NCBI GenBank assembly: GCA_005408345.1
Contig: SEMN01000147.1
Span: 806,001-870,000, forward strand
DNA: 64,000 nt
Reading direction: 5' to 3'
DNA from: Macquaria australasica
Lineage: Eukaryota; Chordata; Actinopteri; Centrarchiformes; Percichthyidae
The position numbers and the translations under genes were made by a program. Below, one piece after another: positions 22,500 to 33,560 of the stretch. How positions within the stretch are numbered: position 1 is the first letter of the stretch; each line of letters begins with the position of its first letter. The notes beneath the pieces are model-generated. The model was given only the letters and a program-made list of their open reading frames with translations. It was not told the origin of the DNA and did no database searches.

Positions 22500-22745
22500 T
22501 TTTACCAATTAACTCGTTTCTCATGCTCCATACTGCTCCATTTTTCATGTTCCCTATTCACATATTTACCTCCTGCACTGTGCATCCTTTTTGCTCTGTT
22601 TTCTTTTTTAAAGTTCATGTATTTCTTCTTATTTTATAATACTTGATCTATATGCATAGTCTATGGAGAAGGCAATTTTCCCTGCACACTGCTCTGTGTA
22701 CAATTATATATGTGATGAATAAATCTCTTGAATCTTTGAATATTA
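22500..22745 (+). repeat. Probable LINE 3' UTR/tail fragment (Rex1-like)
   Basis: A long T-rich segment with CTCCTGCACTGTGCATCC is followed by TTTTCCCTGCACACTGCTC, GATGAATAAATCTCTTGAATC and a short GAATCTTTGAA tail, the layout of fish Rex-type LINE 3' ends. There is no coding part. Confidence 0.4.
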
Positions 22746-22748
22746 TAG

Positions 22749-22751
<3 letters not shown>

Positions 22752-22786
<35 letters not shown>
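22752..22786. repeat. (TA)n microsatellite ending at the gap
   Basis: About 17 uninterrupted TA units run directly into the N block. Confidence 0.95.
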
Positions 22787-22806
22787 NNNNNNNNNNNNNN
22801 NNNNNN
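22787..22806. other. Assembly gap of 20 N
   Basis: The gap separates a (TA)n run from an (AC)n run, so the compound microsatellite probably broke the assembly. Twenty is probably a placeholder size. Open frames that read through it are artefacts. Confidence 0.98.
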
Positions 22807-22808
22807 AT

Positions 22809-22812
<4 letters not shown>

Positions 22813-22854
<42 letters not shown>
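22813..22854. repeat. (AC)21 microsatellite right of the gap
   Basis: A perfect AC run of about 42 bases preceded by ATACAT. It may be one locus with the (TA)n to its left. Confidence 0.95.
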
Positions 22855-22857
<3 letters not shown>

Positions 22858-23178
22858 AAAACACAGAGAGCTCATACTTCTGCTATAGCTACACAATATT
22901 TGAGATGTATTAGAAAATATTTGCAAATCTGCATCAAAATACACACAATTTACTCCTGTTTGAGAAGAGTAAGCTTTCATTTAAATGTACCGTGTTGCTT
23001 TAGAAGCATGTAAACACAACATGCCATCAAATTTTGCAGAACTGGAAATTGATTTAGATTTATGAGTTTCAGTTGTTTTTGTTGAATAGGCTTCACCTAC
23101 AAGTACAAAAAGTCTGGAATATTGACGACAAATGAATTACTTTATTTTTGGGATCGCCAAAATATGCATCAAATTTAG

Positions 23179-23330
23179 TGCTGCTGTTCCTATAAGGTCA
23201 ACAAAATGTACCACACAGTTTAACTTTGTTGTTTGTGAATATGTTTTATGTCTGTTTATTATTATTAAGAGCCCCTCTAGGGTCGGGCATTGGAAAGCAG
23301 CAGTAGCTATAAATGCTGTGCAGTGGGTAG
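23179..23330 (+). repeat. Interspersed repeat R2 (LINE-tail-like), copy 1
   Basis: It carries CTGCTGTTCCTATAAGGTCA, AACTTTGTTGTTTGTGAATA, TGTTTTATGTCTGTTTATT, CCCCTCTAGGGTCGGGCATT and GCTATAAATGCTGTG, all in the same order on the minus strand at 28945-29075. It looks like a LINE 3' UTR. Confidence 0.65.
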
Positions 23331-23520
23331 TTGTTACACGGCCGTATAGGTCGTCTGTGCAGCAGCTTATTACAAACCATATTTACGTTTATTTAGGTGG
23401 CGACCTCTAGTGGCTGTAGTAATTATGACAAGACAGACTGTCCTACCCAAAAATATGGGCTTATTACAACCCATATTTATGTTTCTTGTTGCGACCTATG
23501 AAGAGCACCAAAGTCCAGGT

Positions 23521-23640
23521 AAGGAGCAGGTCGGGGTGGATGTTTGGGTCAAACAGCACAAGACTTTCACCCAGGAGGCGGCTGTTCGTGTCGTGTGTGA
23601 AACCAAAAGTCAACAGTGAGTGAAGTTATGTAACCAACGT
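23521..23640 (+). repeat. Interspersed repeat R1, copy 3 (short)
   Basis: It starts AAGGAGCAGGTCGGGGTGGA, then GGGTCAAACAGC and AACCAAAAGTCAACAGTGAG. It matches the first half of copies 1 and 2 and lacks the CCTAAC part. The 69-codon frame 23410-23619 is an accident of this repeat. Confidence 0.6.
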
Positions 23641-25012
23641 ACTAATTCGATAACGATCTTCTGTGGCCTGTAGAGCCCAACTTTCCACCAAATTTCATTA
23701 AAAACTTAAGTATTTTTGTGAGAAATTCTGTAAACTAGCAGACAGACAGGATTGTAAACATAACCAAGCTTTTTGGTGTTAATCAATTTAATTCAGAATG
23801 TGTATTTGTAGAAAGTGAAGAGTATAATATAAAAGCCTGACAACAGGATGTATTTTTACACCTTTTTCCCCAGTATGTGGGTCCATTGTGTGCATGTGAC
23901 TCAGTGCATGTTTGCAGGAAGAAGAGAGGCGAGGAAGGCTAAGGGGAAGTGATGTTTGTGTGGGCGGAAAATGACATCAACGGTCTTTTCAAGGACATCC
24001 TAAGGTAACCAGGGAGCTCCCACTCCTCTGTACATCACTACTCCATTTGCCATAGGCCACGACAGAGTGCTCTCTCACCATTATCCCTCTCCTTCCACTG
24101 TGACGACAGTCTCTTCAAAATGCCACCCACAAGGGCCAAAAGATGATTGCTGCAAGGTGATTGGCTCTGCTGGGCTGCCTGGTTGCTATGCAGCGGTCAG
24201 GTTTTCATAAAGCTTGATTTTCATACGTCTCAAGAGGATGTAGTGACGCCTATATGGCAAGGCTTGTAGGTGATTTGTCACGTCTCTTAAATTAGAGGCA
24301 GATCAGATGAAAGTTTAATGAATTTTAATGATCGCTGTGAGGAAAATGGGTCACTTCAGCTGCAAATAGTCACAAGATACAGCAAAGATTAAAAAAAAAG
24401 AAAAGGACATTAATAGCAAACAGAGCTTATGTTCTGTTAACTTACAGTGTTGACAATGGAAATGCTAAAATCTATATGGAGGAGTTGAAGGATTAAAGGC
24501 CCAGACAAAGACATAATGAGTGAGAGACAATGTAAAAGCACCAACAATGTACATTATGAAATAGGTTTAAATGTTTAAAAGAAAAGTTAATATTAAAAAT
24601 AATATTCATGTAGTTTTGTGCTGAATTTTGTCAAAAGCTTAGTTTTATTTACAGCCTCGTCTGGAGGCTGGGCAGAACTTTTAGTGTTGGAAATCTCAAA
24701 ACAGTCTGCATCATCTGACTGATGTGCGTCTCTCAGGGGAACCTTCTTTAAATAAGGGATGTTTACTAGTTTTGGGAGATACAACAGAAGGCCGGCCTCC
24801 TGTTCAATACCTCCAGTAGAGGTACATTCCAATACAAATCTGATTTCAGTACAGCAGAAGTAAAACAATAGTGCAACAGGCTGGAAACAGGTCCAGTATT
24901 TAATATAAGTGCTTACTGCAGCACATGTAAAGAGAGGCTGATGATTGATTACATTTCAAGGATTTTGGAAAATAAAAAATATCAGTCATCTTTTCCACTG
25001 CTGGATCCCAGA
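23641..25012. other. No gene seen; a short repeat-like stretch at 23665-23765
   Basis: TTTCCACCAAATTTCATT followed by a GAGAAATTCTG and AGACAGACAGG end resembles a common fish repeat end. The candidate exon 23918-24004 (TTTGCAG ... AAG|GTAACC) contains stops in all three phases. Otherwise nothing. Confidence 0.4.
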
Positions 25013-25515
25013 GCTACTATTACTTTGAGCTAAATGCTAATGTCAGTATGTTAACATGCTCACAATGACAATGCTAACATTATTATTATTCAGTATTTCT
25101 CAGGGTCGGTGCATATTATTAAATGCTACTGTAATTATGCCAGAGTTAGCCAGGAGGCTAGTTTTCCTCTGTAGCCAGGTAGCCTAACGTGAATCTGAAA
25201 TCATGAAAGTTTAAAATAATAATCATGATGTAAGGCATGTCGAATGTTTACCATGTTCACCAAAGATTAGCTTGCTAGCATGGCTAACATTTGCTAACAA
25301 GCAAAGTACAGCTGAGGCTAATGGGGATGTCAGTGGTTTGGCAGGTAAAATTAAAATGTTGACCTGATGATGGCGCTGTACAAAAAGGTAAGGGGTCACC
25401 AAAGGTCAGCAGGATTCATCCACCGTTGAACATGGTTGTCTGCACAAAATGTCACGGCAGTACATCGAATAGTTTCCAATCTGGACCAAACTGGTGGACC
25501 GACCAACCGACAGAT
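25013..25515 (-). repeat. Modular repeat M ('CAGAGGATGA' family), minus-strand copy
   Basis: Reverse-complement words of the family appear in order: TTTGAGCTAAATGCTAATGTC, TGCTCACAATGACAATGCTA, GCTAGCATGGCTAACATTTG, GATGATGGCGC, AAGGTCAGCAGGATTCATCC and CCAATCTGGACCAAACTGG. These mirror 53.8-54.4 and 59.1-59.6 kb. Non-coding. Confidence 0.65.
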
Positions 25516-26121
25516 CAGTCTCTGCATGTCCAGGTGCAACAGGAGCTGTGAGCTGAAACTGTACAAGTGCAAACAATAAACTTAAATGAGAGTTAAAGTC
25601 CAAATTATTATCTGTTTATTATCTTTTATGTAGTGACGCAGAAAGTAAGGATGTGGAGGTCGGGGTGGTGGATGGATGATGGATGGATAACCACCATAAT
25701 CTTTCCCCAATGTTAACGATACCAGTGATTCTAAACCTTTTCGAGTCGCGACAGGAATTACTGTAATATACTTATAACACATGAAAGCTACCAAACTCAC
25801 ACAGACAGACCATCGCTTTGCCCACAGACAGAATTTAATTAGTGTTTGACTCTCACAATCACACTCAATAGAATCTATTCTAAGGCAAATTACATCACTG
25901 GTGCAGGCGATATAATGTAAAAACCAGTGACATTTGTAAAAACTTTGGCATTGGACATAAAAAAAACATATAGTCACTGAATCTAATCCAGGGTTTTGCA
26001 ACGTCGTCCAGTATTACCACTACAGCAGGGGTTGGTTTGGGTGTTTCAGTGAACTGGGCTGCTGATGTTGGTGGAGGATGAACCTGCAGAACAAAAGCAG
26101 ATCTCTCTTTTTTAGATATTC
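25516..26121. other. No gene seen; hAT-TIR-like word near 25724
   Basis: CCAGTGATTCTAAACC followed by TTTTCGAGTCGCGA near 25722 resembles the start of hAT Charlie-type repeats (CAGTGGTTCTCAACC), but no partner end is visible. A degenerate R1 start (GGAGGTCGGGGTGG) sits at 25656. Confidence 0.35.
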
Positions 26122-26172
26122 TTTTGCCTTTATTAGATATAGTGACATCTGAAGAGAGACAGGAACGCGCTC
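26122..26172 (-). repeat. SINE tail fragment
   Basis: TTTTGCCTTTATTAGATA followed by TAGTGACATCTGAAGAGAGACAGG matches the 3' part of the tRNA-derived SINE type seen at 33396-33505. Only the tail region survives. Confidence 0.4.
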
Positions 26173-26479
26173 CAGCAGGTGAGCTACCGGTGGCGTCGCT
26201 GCAAAAGCAGCTCTGAAAGGGAAATGTTCAAATCCAGCTGAACAACTGCTGTGCCATTGTTACAGTCGGCATCCGGAGACCTGAAAGACTTTACCTCCAC
26301 AGCCCCAAACACCGCTCTGCTGGGTACCACTTTACTGCAGAGTGTAGAAACAGAGTATGTTAACACTGACTTTGACCTTGTTGCCAACATTGTAGACACT
26401 GTCATAAAGTATGACAGCAAAGTATCTTTACCATCTGTTAACAGTTTATCTTGAGAAACGAAACCCCTCGCTGCACTAC
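26173..26479. other. Block open on both strands; no gene assigned
   Basis: The plus-strand frame 26251-26454 and the minus-strand frame 26184-26489 are both open. Neither plus-strand start is an ATG and no splice pair brackets either. This may be an eroded exon or chance. Confidence 0.25.
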
Positions 26480-27240
26480 ACTCCTCCACCTTGTAAAATC
26501 CATTATACGTGTTGATTATTCACTAATTAGAGCGTAAATGTTGCCTCAGACACTGAGGCGGTAAATATGGACGGCGGTGCCATGCGTGTGGAATTGATTT
26601 CCTGCTCTCAATTTCCAAAGGATAAGAGAGAAGATGAATTATTCAAAGTCCACGCCTCTCAATAGGACAGCTGACCTTTTTCAGAAGGACTTTAGCTGCA
26701 CTTGTTAGCACCTGACTGATAAACTCGGAGCTTTCAGGGTCAGATGTGAAATGCGAGAGATTATTTCTGAAGCGAGATTGCCCGTCCTTGTCTTCGCACA
26801 CTCGCTTTGGCAGGTTGTGGGGGAAAAAAACCCCCTCCAATTTGGCGTGAAAATCTGCGTCACCACGAGAGACACATCACATTAGATCCGACCGAATGTA
26901 AACTCATTACTCGGATGCAAATTGAGGCAAATGAAATGAATTTATCATTTTGGTTACGCCTCGAGATTCAGACCCGCCGTGCCGTCATTTGTGTTTAGGC
27001 CTTTGAACGTTGATCCAGTTGGAGAAGCTCATCTATATACGTGAGGAGAATGTTCCTATAAATTACAGACTCTCTGTCTATAAAAACAAACTCAGCACTT
27101 CAAGTTGGACTCATTTGTGCGTTTTTTTACATTAAAGAGGCTTGTTATTTTATCCCATAAAATCCCCGGCAGTGTCAATATGGATTTTATTGTTCAACAG
27201 CTTCTCCATTACTGCTCTTTCTGACACCATGCAGCATTAA
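26480..27240. other. Possible conserved non-coding block
   Basis: Repeat-free sequence with CACTAATTAGAGCG, GGAATTGATTTCC and CAAATTGAGGCAAATGAAATG words. Mixed GC and TAATTA-type words suggest regulatory DNA. Inference only. Confidence 0.25.
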
Positions 27241-27268
27241 AAAGAAGAAGAAGAAGAAGAAGAAGAAG
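27241..27268. repeat. (AAG)9 microsatellite
   Basis: A perfect AAG/AGA run before CTTGCG. Confidence 0.95.
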
Positions 27269-27523
27269 CTTGCGTGTCTCTCTGGATAGCCTGAATTGCA
27301 ATATTCCAACCATCAATCTGAAAGAGAATAAAACATTCGCCCACTACACATGCTTCCCTTTCCAAGTATAATTCCCAGACTGCTGTATGTAGCAGCATCT
27401 TCCTTTCATGCATGTTTGAGAAGAGGAAAAGGATCCAAAGGCCAGCGACACTTTGATCGTTCAGTTTGCTTGTTTGTTTGTTTGCTTTTCTGAAGCTTGA
27501 TTCTCTGTTTTTTCCCTCTTTTT

Positions 27524-27550
27524 TATTTTATTTATTTATTTATTTTTTTA
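27524..27550. repeat. (TTTA)n microsatellite
   Basis: TTTATTTTATTTATTTATTT followed by ATTTTTTTA, an imperfect tetranucleotide tract. Confidence 0.85.
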
Positions 27551-27680
27551 CTTTGAATTGATAAACCATCTGCTCCCGTGACAGTTCAGAGCAGAGTGTC
27601 ATCAACTGCAGCGCTCAGATTCTCGCAGATGCTGCTGTCAGACTGCCAGCCGGAGAGCCAGACATGTCCTGCTGCAGACT

Positions 27681-27705
27681 GTATGTGTGTGTGTGTGTGT
27701 GTGTG
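27681..27705. repeat. (GT)n microsatellite
   Basis: GTATGTGTG with about ten GT units to GAGGGG. Confidence 0.95.
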
Positions 27706-27880
27706 AGGGGTGTTTACCAGAAATCTGTTTCTGGCATCTTGTGAGTAGATGAACAAACACACTTCTTAAAAGCACCTTTAACTTCTTTAAAAGGTGCTTT
27801 TTGTTTTTTACTGACTAAAGGCCTTTTACACACCGGAGGTGTTTTTTTCCATCAGTATATTTTTTTGAACTGTTGTTTTT

Positions 27881-27895
27881 GTAGTAGTAGTAGTA
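27881..27895. repeat. Short (GTA)5 tract
   Basis: Five GTA units between T-rich flanks. Confidence 0.85.
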
Positions 27896-28450
27896 TTTTT
27901 GTTCAGTCATCATACATAATACAATAATTGTAAACAGTATAAACCAAATTAACAGTCTATGTATTAAGTATTGAGTGAACAGGCTCAGCTACCCTCCAAA
28001 AAAGAACAGAAAAGAATCATTCACAATCAAAACCTTTGTAAACCATTCTTTTGAATTACACATTTTAAAATGTATATTAGCATCGTTCCAACAACAGAAA
28101 TACATCTTCTTTTTTTAGCTTTTTGTACTGTAAACTTACAAACACTTCTCAAATCATACTTGCTCTCCCATATGGAAAAAAAGCTTTTGTACACAGTCTG
28201 GGAGTGACTTTGATTTAGCTCTGGACATTATTTGCATTAGTTTATAATAAACCAAATCCTTAAATTTCACAACATGAGAATTTATAATCGAATATAAACC
28301 TTATTAGTAATACGTATGGCTCTGCTTTTTTGTAGTGAAACTACTGAATTTATGCTTTAGCACAGCAACTAAAGGCATCAGCCAATCACGCTGTGCGAAA
28401 CAGACGTCGCATCACAACTCTGGACCTGCTGATTGTTTGTGACACACAAG
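27896..28450. other. No gene seen
   Basis: AT-rich DNA. Nothing recognised. Confidence 0.4.
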
Positions 28451-28560
28451 TTATAAAGACAGTGAACTCAAGGACGACGTGTGGAGCAGCATCGCCAGGT
28501 GCAGGATAATGAGGAGCTGATGTAGTTTACTTTTGGATGTAGTAGAGTAAATATTCGCAG
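28451..28560 (+). promoter_or_regulatory. Candidate TATA promoter with a 5' UTR exon ending in a GTGAGT donor
   Basis: TTATAAAG at 28451-28458 is preceded within 60 bp by GACGTCGCATCAC (CRE-like) and followed about 100 bp later by TTCGCAG|GTGAGT (donor GT at 28561), a near-consensus splice donor. A transcript starting about 30 bp after the TATA box would give an untranslated exon of about 80 nt. No clear acceptor or coding exon follows that I can tie to it. Confidence 0.2.
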
Positions 28561-28864
28561 GTGAGTATTTTGCATTTTCGGGGGTTGCGATGCACTAACA
28601 CACGTTGTTGTTTTGAAATTCGGATGTTTTGTTCATTTAAAGAACTGTTCGGGCAGGTGGGTAGATTAACTGCAGCCACATCGTACATGAATCACAAAAC
28701 AAACAACATAAAGACGCACAAAGAGGAAAAAGAACAAAAACATCAACATCAATAACCAAAATCTTAACTAGAAACTGAACTCAAACTAAAAACTAGGACC
28801 AAATTCTGAATTTAAATACAACAATAGTGTTTGGTAATATTCTGCACCTGGTGAATATATATAT
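28561..28864. other. No gene seen
   Basis: The 64-codon frame beginning at 28561 starts on a non-ATG codon and is Lys/His rich. Not credible. Confidence 0.4.
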
Positions 28865-28880
28865 TACACACACACACACA
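28865..28880. repeat. (AC)8 microsatellite
   Basis: A perfect short CA run preceded by ATATAT. Confidence 0.9.
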
Positions 28881-28944
28881 GTTATGTAGAGACAAATACA
28901 GGAATATAAGTTCATGATACATAGAGAATTGCACAATACATTGT

Positions 28945-29075
28945 ATCACAGCATTTATAGCCAATACTAATTTCCAATGGTCGTCCCTAGAAGGGCCTTT
29001 AAAATAACAGACATAAAACATATTCACAAACAACAAAGTTAAACATTTTGTTGACCTTATAGGAACAGCAGTACG
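28945..29075 (-). repeat. Interspersed repeat R2, copy 2
   Basis: This is the reverse complement of 23179-23330, with the GCATTTATAGCC, CCCTAGAAGGG, AAAACATATTCACAAACAAC and TGACCTTATAGGAACAGCAG words in mirrored order. The two copies lie about 5.7 kb apart in inverted orientation. Confidence 0.65.
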
Positions 29076-30251
29076 ACATGCCGGCATACTCATATGTGTG
29101 TATTTTGTAGCTCCAGTAATCGATTTTATCACTTATAACATTTTACTCACAAACTGAGATTTAAAAAAGCTGCAACGTCCATAAAAAACAAAGGAACACT
29201 TTGTTTCAGTGGAGCTCCTTTTGTTGTGTTTTTGTTTCAGGACAGAACTTAGTGTGAAAAAAGTAATTTTTTAATATATTGAGGGTCCAGTCGAAGGCTG
29301 TCAGGTCTGTCCAATGCCAGTTTGATGTTTATTTAATTTGACTGAAGTCTGAGGCTCCATCCCGTCAGTTCATTATACCGTCTGACATGAAGGATAGATT
29401 TTCAATAAAAATATAAGCATATTTTAATACCTCATGCAGCTCTGGGTGTGGAAAATGTATTTTTAGAGCCTATAGACACACCTGTTTAAAATAGAACTAT
29501 GGACATGCTGCAGCCGTGGAAAAAAGTGAAAATGCAAAGAGACCGAAGACAAAACCCACATAAATAGAGCAATAACTGCGGCCCTCAGCACTCCCTCTTG
29601 AAGTGTAAATGATTTCTTGAAATGCAACATGTTTGTTTGAATTGTTTGGATGAAGGAGAGATGGAGTTACATGTTGCAGCATGCAGCGAGCTGTACCGTG
29701 AGAGCGAAGGTGGCTGCTGTATTCTGTGAAACACAATAGCGGCATGGGGAAATCTCCCTTTTCTTCTATTATTCATCTGCCTTCCTTTTGAAATTTGGCT
29801 TATGTATGATTGAACAGGGCTTAATTTTAGATTGGATTTTCTGACAGGAGTGCTTGCTATTTTAAGCCCCAACTTCTGTCCGACTGAAGGAGCGTATGAC
29901 ACGAGGACAGCTGGTGAATGACATGGTTAATGTGCCCTCTGTACGCTCACCTTAAGAGGAGCCGGCGGTGACCAATACTGAGGGAACAGGGACTGAGATG
30001 CATGAACAAGGATCGGTCAAACCCTCAGCATGTGTAAATATTCATTCAACACAGTGGAACACACTGATGGAGACGACTGTAATACATACAGTCGCAGGCA
30101 GGAAAATGAAAGTGTTTGACGTCACGTGTATTGATTTAAACCAGAATGCTGAACATGAAGAAGGTGAAGTGGAAACAAATGTACACGTTAACCATTTATT
30201 CCATCTTTTTTACATTTAAAAAGCAGTTTTTTATACAAGTTATAGTTTTAA
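29076..30251. other. No gene seen; 29580-29960 repeat-free
   Basis: No TE ends or coding frames are supported. The stretch around 29740-29960 might be constrained non-coding DNA, but it carries no specific motif. Confidence 0.35.
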
Positions 30252-30884
30252 AGGGAAACTCGAACGGGCTTCAATAGCTGCAACGTAATCCTTGCAATTG
30301 AAAAGTCTGTCCACTAAAAGTGCTTGTTTTTACCGCTTACAGGCTCAGACTGTTATTCTAAGTGTCTGACAACATTATGAAAAGGATCCCTACAGAGACA
30401 GACCTTTTTGTTAAAGAGTAAGGTCCGTTTTGTTTAACCAGAAACAGAAAGTCTCGCTCTGAAATCTTGCGAGAGGTTGGGTTGTTGCAGGAAGACAAAA
30501 CAATCTCTTTAGGCCACTTGGAGGCACCACAATAAGCTGTAAACAAAACACTGACAGCCATATACAGTTAATTTGGCTAACATGTTAGCAAACAGTTGCT
30601 TTCTTTTAGCATTAGCTAAAAAAAATCCAACTTTAAATCCAATATTAAGTCCAATATTCGCTCTTCTTTTAGCTCTGTTTTTGGTCTCCACCATCTCCTG
30701 AGAAGAATATCTGGCTCTTTAGCTGCTAAATGCTCCACTGTGTTGGCCGGCTCGTGAAACACTAAAACGCTCCGCAGAGCTGAGGGGAGCTGCAGGGTCG
30801 GCTGAGCGAACTCTTATATTATACCAGATGTCTTTTGACCCATTGCTGATATAAAAATAATGACTCGTGCAGCTTTAAATATTT
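30252..30884 (-). repeat. Interspersed repeat D ('AAAGCTGCA'), minus-strand copy
   Basis: Read on the minus strand it begins ATTTAAAGCTGCACGAGTC, continues with ATATCAGCAATGGGTC, CTCAGCTCTGCGGAGCG, GAGCATTTAGCAGCTAAAGA and GAGACCAAAAACAGAGC, and extends beyond 600 bp. The first 130 bases align with the plus-strand copy at 46655. It abuts TIR element A at 30885. Confidence 0.6.
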
Positions 30885-31268
30885 GCTGTGTCTCAATTCG
30901 GATACTTCCGTTAGTACACACATGCAGTATACTGTGTATGCCGTGTACTGACTTGTGTAGTGCGTTAATCTTCTTCTTCTTAATGGTGGATTGCAGTCGG
31001 ACGGAGCATTATCGCCAACATTTACCACGATTGCCACACGGCCGCCATTTTCATACGTTGGTGGTCCTCCCCTTCTGCTACGTAGCCAAGTTGGCGACCG
31101 TTGAGGGTGAGAAGTGTGTAGCGCTCCACACTCAACTTTCTGTCCGTTTTGTGTACACCATCCGGGTACTCATGGTGCACTGCATTTTTCCATACTTGTC
31201 AGTGTGAACGCACTTATGCACTCAAAATATTAAGTGTAAGTACAGAAGTACATGAATTGAGACACAGC
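30885..31268 (+). mobile_element. Non-autonomous DNA transposon (TIR family A), copy 2
   Basis: Left end GCTGTGTCTCAATTC and right end GAATTGAGACACAGC are perfect 15-bp inverted repeats. The interior aligns with 3932-4444 but is about 130 bp shorter. No target duplication is obvious and there is no transposase. The 115-codon frame at 30860-31207 is incidental. Confidence 0.8.
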
Positions 31269-31290
31269 AATTCTTATTATACGGCTTTGT

Positions 31291-31430
31291 TAAATACTCA
31301 ATTCTGATTGGTCAATTAAGGCATTCTACGGTTCTATGGACACAGTTCTGATCATAGACTCTGGAGGACCACGTCCAATCATATCAATCCGCAGAAAGAA
31401 GTCTGGTAAATTTAACGTCAGCTCATACGC
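31291..31430. repeat. Probable interspersed repeat fragment
   Basis: ACTCAATTCTGATTGGTC, AAGGCATTCTACGGT, CACGTCCAATCAT and GAAAGAAGTCTGGTAAATTT resemble a fish repeat I recall. There is no second copy in this window, so support is weak. Confidence 0.3.
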
Positions 31431-32813
31431 CGTGGAAGATTTTAGTATTTAATATTAATTTTTATATATTTGGAGAGCACAAAACTTTCGATTGACGGTT
31501 AATGGCTGAACTGTCCCCAGAAAAGCAAAAAAGACAAAGAGAAGAAGAAGAAAACAGCTTATGTTGCTATGTTATGTTGCTACAATATCAAAATTAAATC
31601 AATATTTTGGGTCAAATTATTGATTTCTTTAGTAAGTATCTGTGTAATAAGCGGGATAATGTACAGCTCGGGTCGGGGGGCCATTATGTCGGGGGGCCTT
31701 CTTACATATTAAAACACCTTTTGGAAAAACATTTCTACTTAGTTTTCATGCAGCGTGGCAGGCAGCGACAGAAGTCATTTGGTTTTTGGCAGTAAATTCA
31801 GGGCAGGTTTTCAGTGCTGCTGGAAAACCTTCAAAACGTTTCGTGCGTTCAACAGTGTAGACAGAAGGATGAGGAAAAGTGAAGCAATCGCAGCTTTATA
31901 TCTGTAAACAAGGAAGTGCTGAGGTTCAAGTATTTAGTCCAGCAACTGAGCTCTTTTAACCCCACAAGATTCTTCTACACATCATCTACTTCCTTCATAA
32001 AATGTCTTCTTAATGAGACAAACCTCTGTGATAAACATCTGGGGAACATCATCATCATCCTGAAGCAGAGACTCGGTGTCCTCTCAGCAATTTTAGAACA
32101 TTTCCCCATTTCTGCTGCTTACCTCTGATTTCCTACATCTCTCTGCACGTCAGAGCATTGACTTATTTTATGATTTCCTGTCTAAAGGAGATAATAAAAA
32201 TAAAAATGAGAACCCACTGTTGAATCCCCCGAGGCTTAGATTTGAAAAACAGTCTGAAAACAGAGTTCAGCACCGCCGCATGCAGACGGTCTGCAGTGGG
32301 CTTAGAGACGACGTGTTCTTATGCAGAGTTTTATGTTCAGCTCTGTATTACTGATTGTCGCCTACTGTTTGTCATTTTCTTTCCCTGAGCCGTTACAGCA
32401 AAATTTCATGCATAAAAGTCATATAAGAGACTCCCTTTATTCCATTGTATTACCCATGTGCTGTAGCAAACATAGTAAACACTGAGGTTTGTGTAAATAG
32501 AAGGACACGGCACATTAATCCTCAGAATTACGAATAAGACATGAAAAGGAGGTGACGGAGGGATTAGAGTGCAGGAGTTAAAATACACCTGTAGGGTTGA
32601 ACTGATGGCTTCATAGTATTTATTTCTGCTGCTTTTAATGAGATATTTTCATCAGATTCCACTCAAGTGAAAATATCAGAAACTGTAGAAAATACTCACC
32701 TGACAGTTCTTTGACAGTGAGCCAGTAATAATAAAAAAAGTTTTGCCTGAAAAAGATTTAAGTGCAGGAGAAGAAAACGTATCAAATATCCCAAATGAGA
32801 AATTTAGTCCGGA
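31431..32813. other. No gene seen
   Basis: One minus-strand interval (32746-32700) is bracketed by TTTTTCAG and CAG|GTGAGT but is only 47 nt and open in all frames. GGTCGGGGGGCC and GTCGGGGGGCC recur 20 bases apart near 31672. Confidence 0.4.
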
Positions 32814-32840
32814 GTGTGTGTGTGTGTGTGTGTGTGTGTG
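32814..32840. repeat. (GT)13 microsatellite
   Basis: Perfect GT run ended by GGTCC. Confidence 0.95.
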
Positions 32841-33395
32841 GTCCTTGACTATCAGCGGTTTTTAATTCACCCACTGGGTTTTATAAATACAGTAAATTTG
32901 ATGGAAGTCATGTTTAGCAAAATGTTCCCCTGCAGCTCCAGTTACCATTTTCTACCTGGAACAGAGATTTCATAGGCTGGTGTTTAGCCAAATTAGCCAG
33001 ATTAGATTCAAAATACCATGATACCGTTTTTTACCTGCAGGCTAAAATCAAAATAATTGAAACATTTAAGTGAGAAACACAGATCAGTCTTTCAAGCATG
33101 ATCTGTAATCATCATAATCAACACTGAGCCTGCTGGTGTAGTATTTCCAATCTGCTGAATATGTTAAATAATTTGGAACCTGTTTAAATGAGAGCTCTGA
33201 TGTTGCAGAGGTACAGCCACCTGAGGAAGCCGACGTCTATCTGAGGTTACGACTTCAGGAGACAACTTGGGAATTAATGCAGACTTCATCTTTGTCCCAG
33301 AATGATTTCTGAACTGGAAAGTAATTCTTGTTGACATCCCATTAGCCTGCAGTCCAGTGTGATGGACATCAGTCTCTCCTGAAACTAGTGGACTT
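32841..33395. other. No gene seen
   Basis: Nothing recognised. Confidence 0.4.
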
Positions 33396-33505
33396 TTAGA
33401 AATGGTGGAGAGATGACAGGAAGTGAGGGAGAGAGGTCTCCAGCTGGATTTGAACCGGAGACATTGCGGTTCATGGTCGGCGTTTTAACCCCTTAACCAG
33501 GGGAC
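33396..33505 (-). mobile_element. tRNA-derived SINE fragment
   Basis: On the minus strand, a box-A-like TGGTTAAGGGG (33499-33489) is followed by a perfect pol III box B, GGTTCAAATCC (33456-33446), then ACCTCTCTCCCTCACTTCC and TGTCATCTCTCCACC, the usual 3' body of a common fish SINE. The A-to-B spacing is about 30 nt, close to that in tRNAs. There is no cloverleaf, so this is not a functional tRNA gene. Confidence 0.65.
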
Positions 33506-33560
33506 AGAGGATGAGTTCCAATGATTTTCTTCACCCTCTGACCTTTTGTCTTGCTCAGCA
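33506..33560 (+). repeat. Modular repeat M fragment
   Basis: ACAGAGGATGAGTTCCAATG followed by CACCCTCTGACCTTTTGTC matches one module of the family. It lies directly against the SINE. Confidence 0.45.

Noticed and set aside
22643..22980. Open frames on both strands through the N block
   Set aside because: They translate a dinucleotide repeat and the N bases; artefacts.
23918..24004. TTTGCAG ... AAG|GTAACC exon-like interval
   Set aside because: Stops occur in all three phases.
32700..32746. Minus-strand 47-nt interval with good acceptor and GTGAGT donor
   Set aside because: Open in all three frames because it is short and T-rich; no evidence of coding.
33446..33499. tRNA gene suggested by boxes A and B
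   Set aside because: No cloverleaf and an attached SINE body; it is a SINE.
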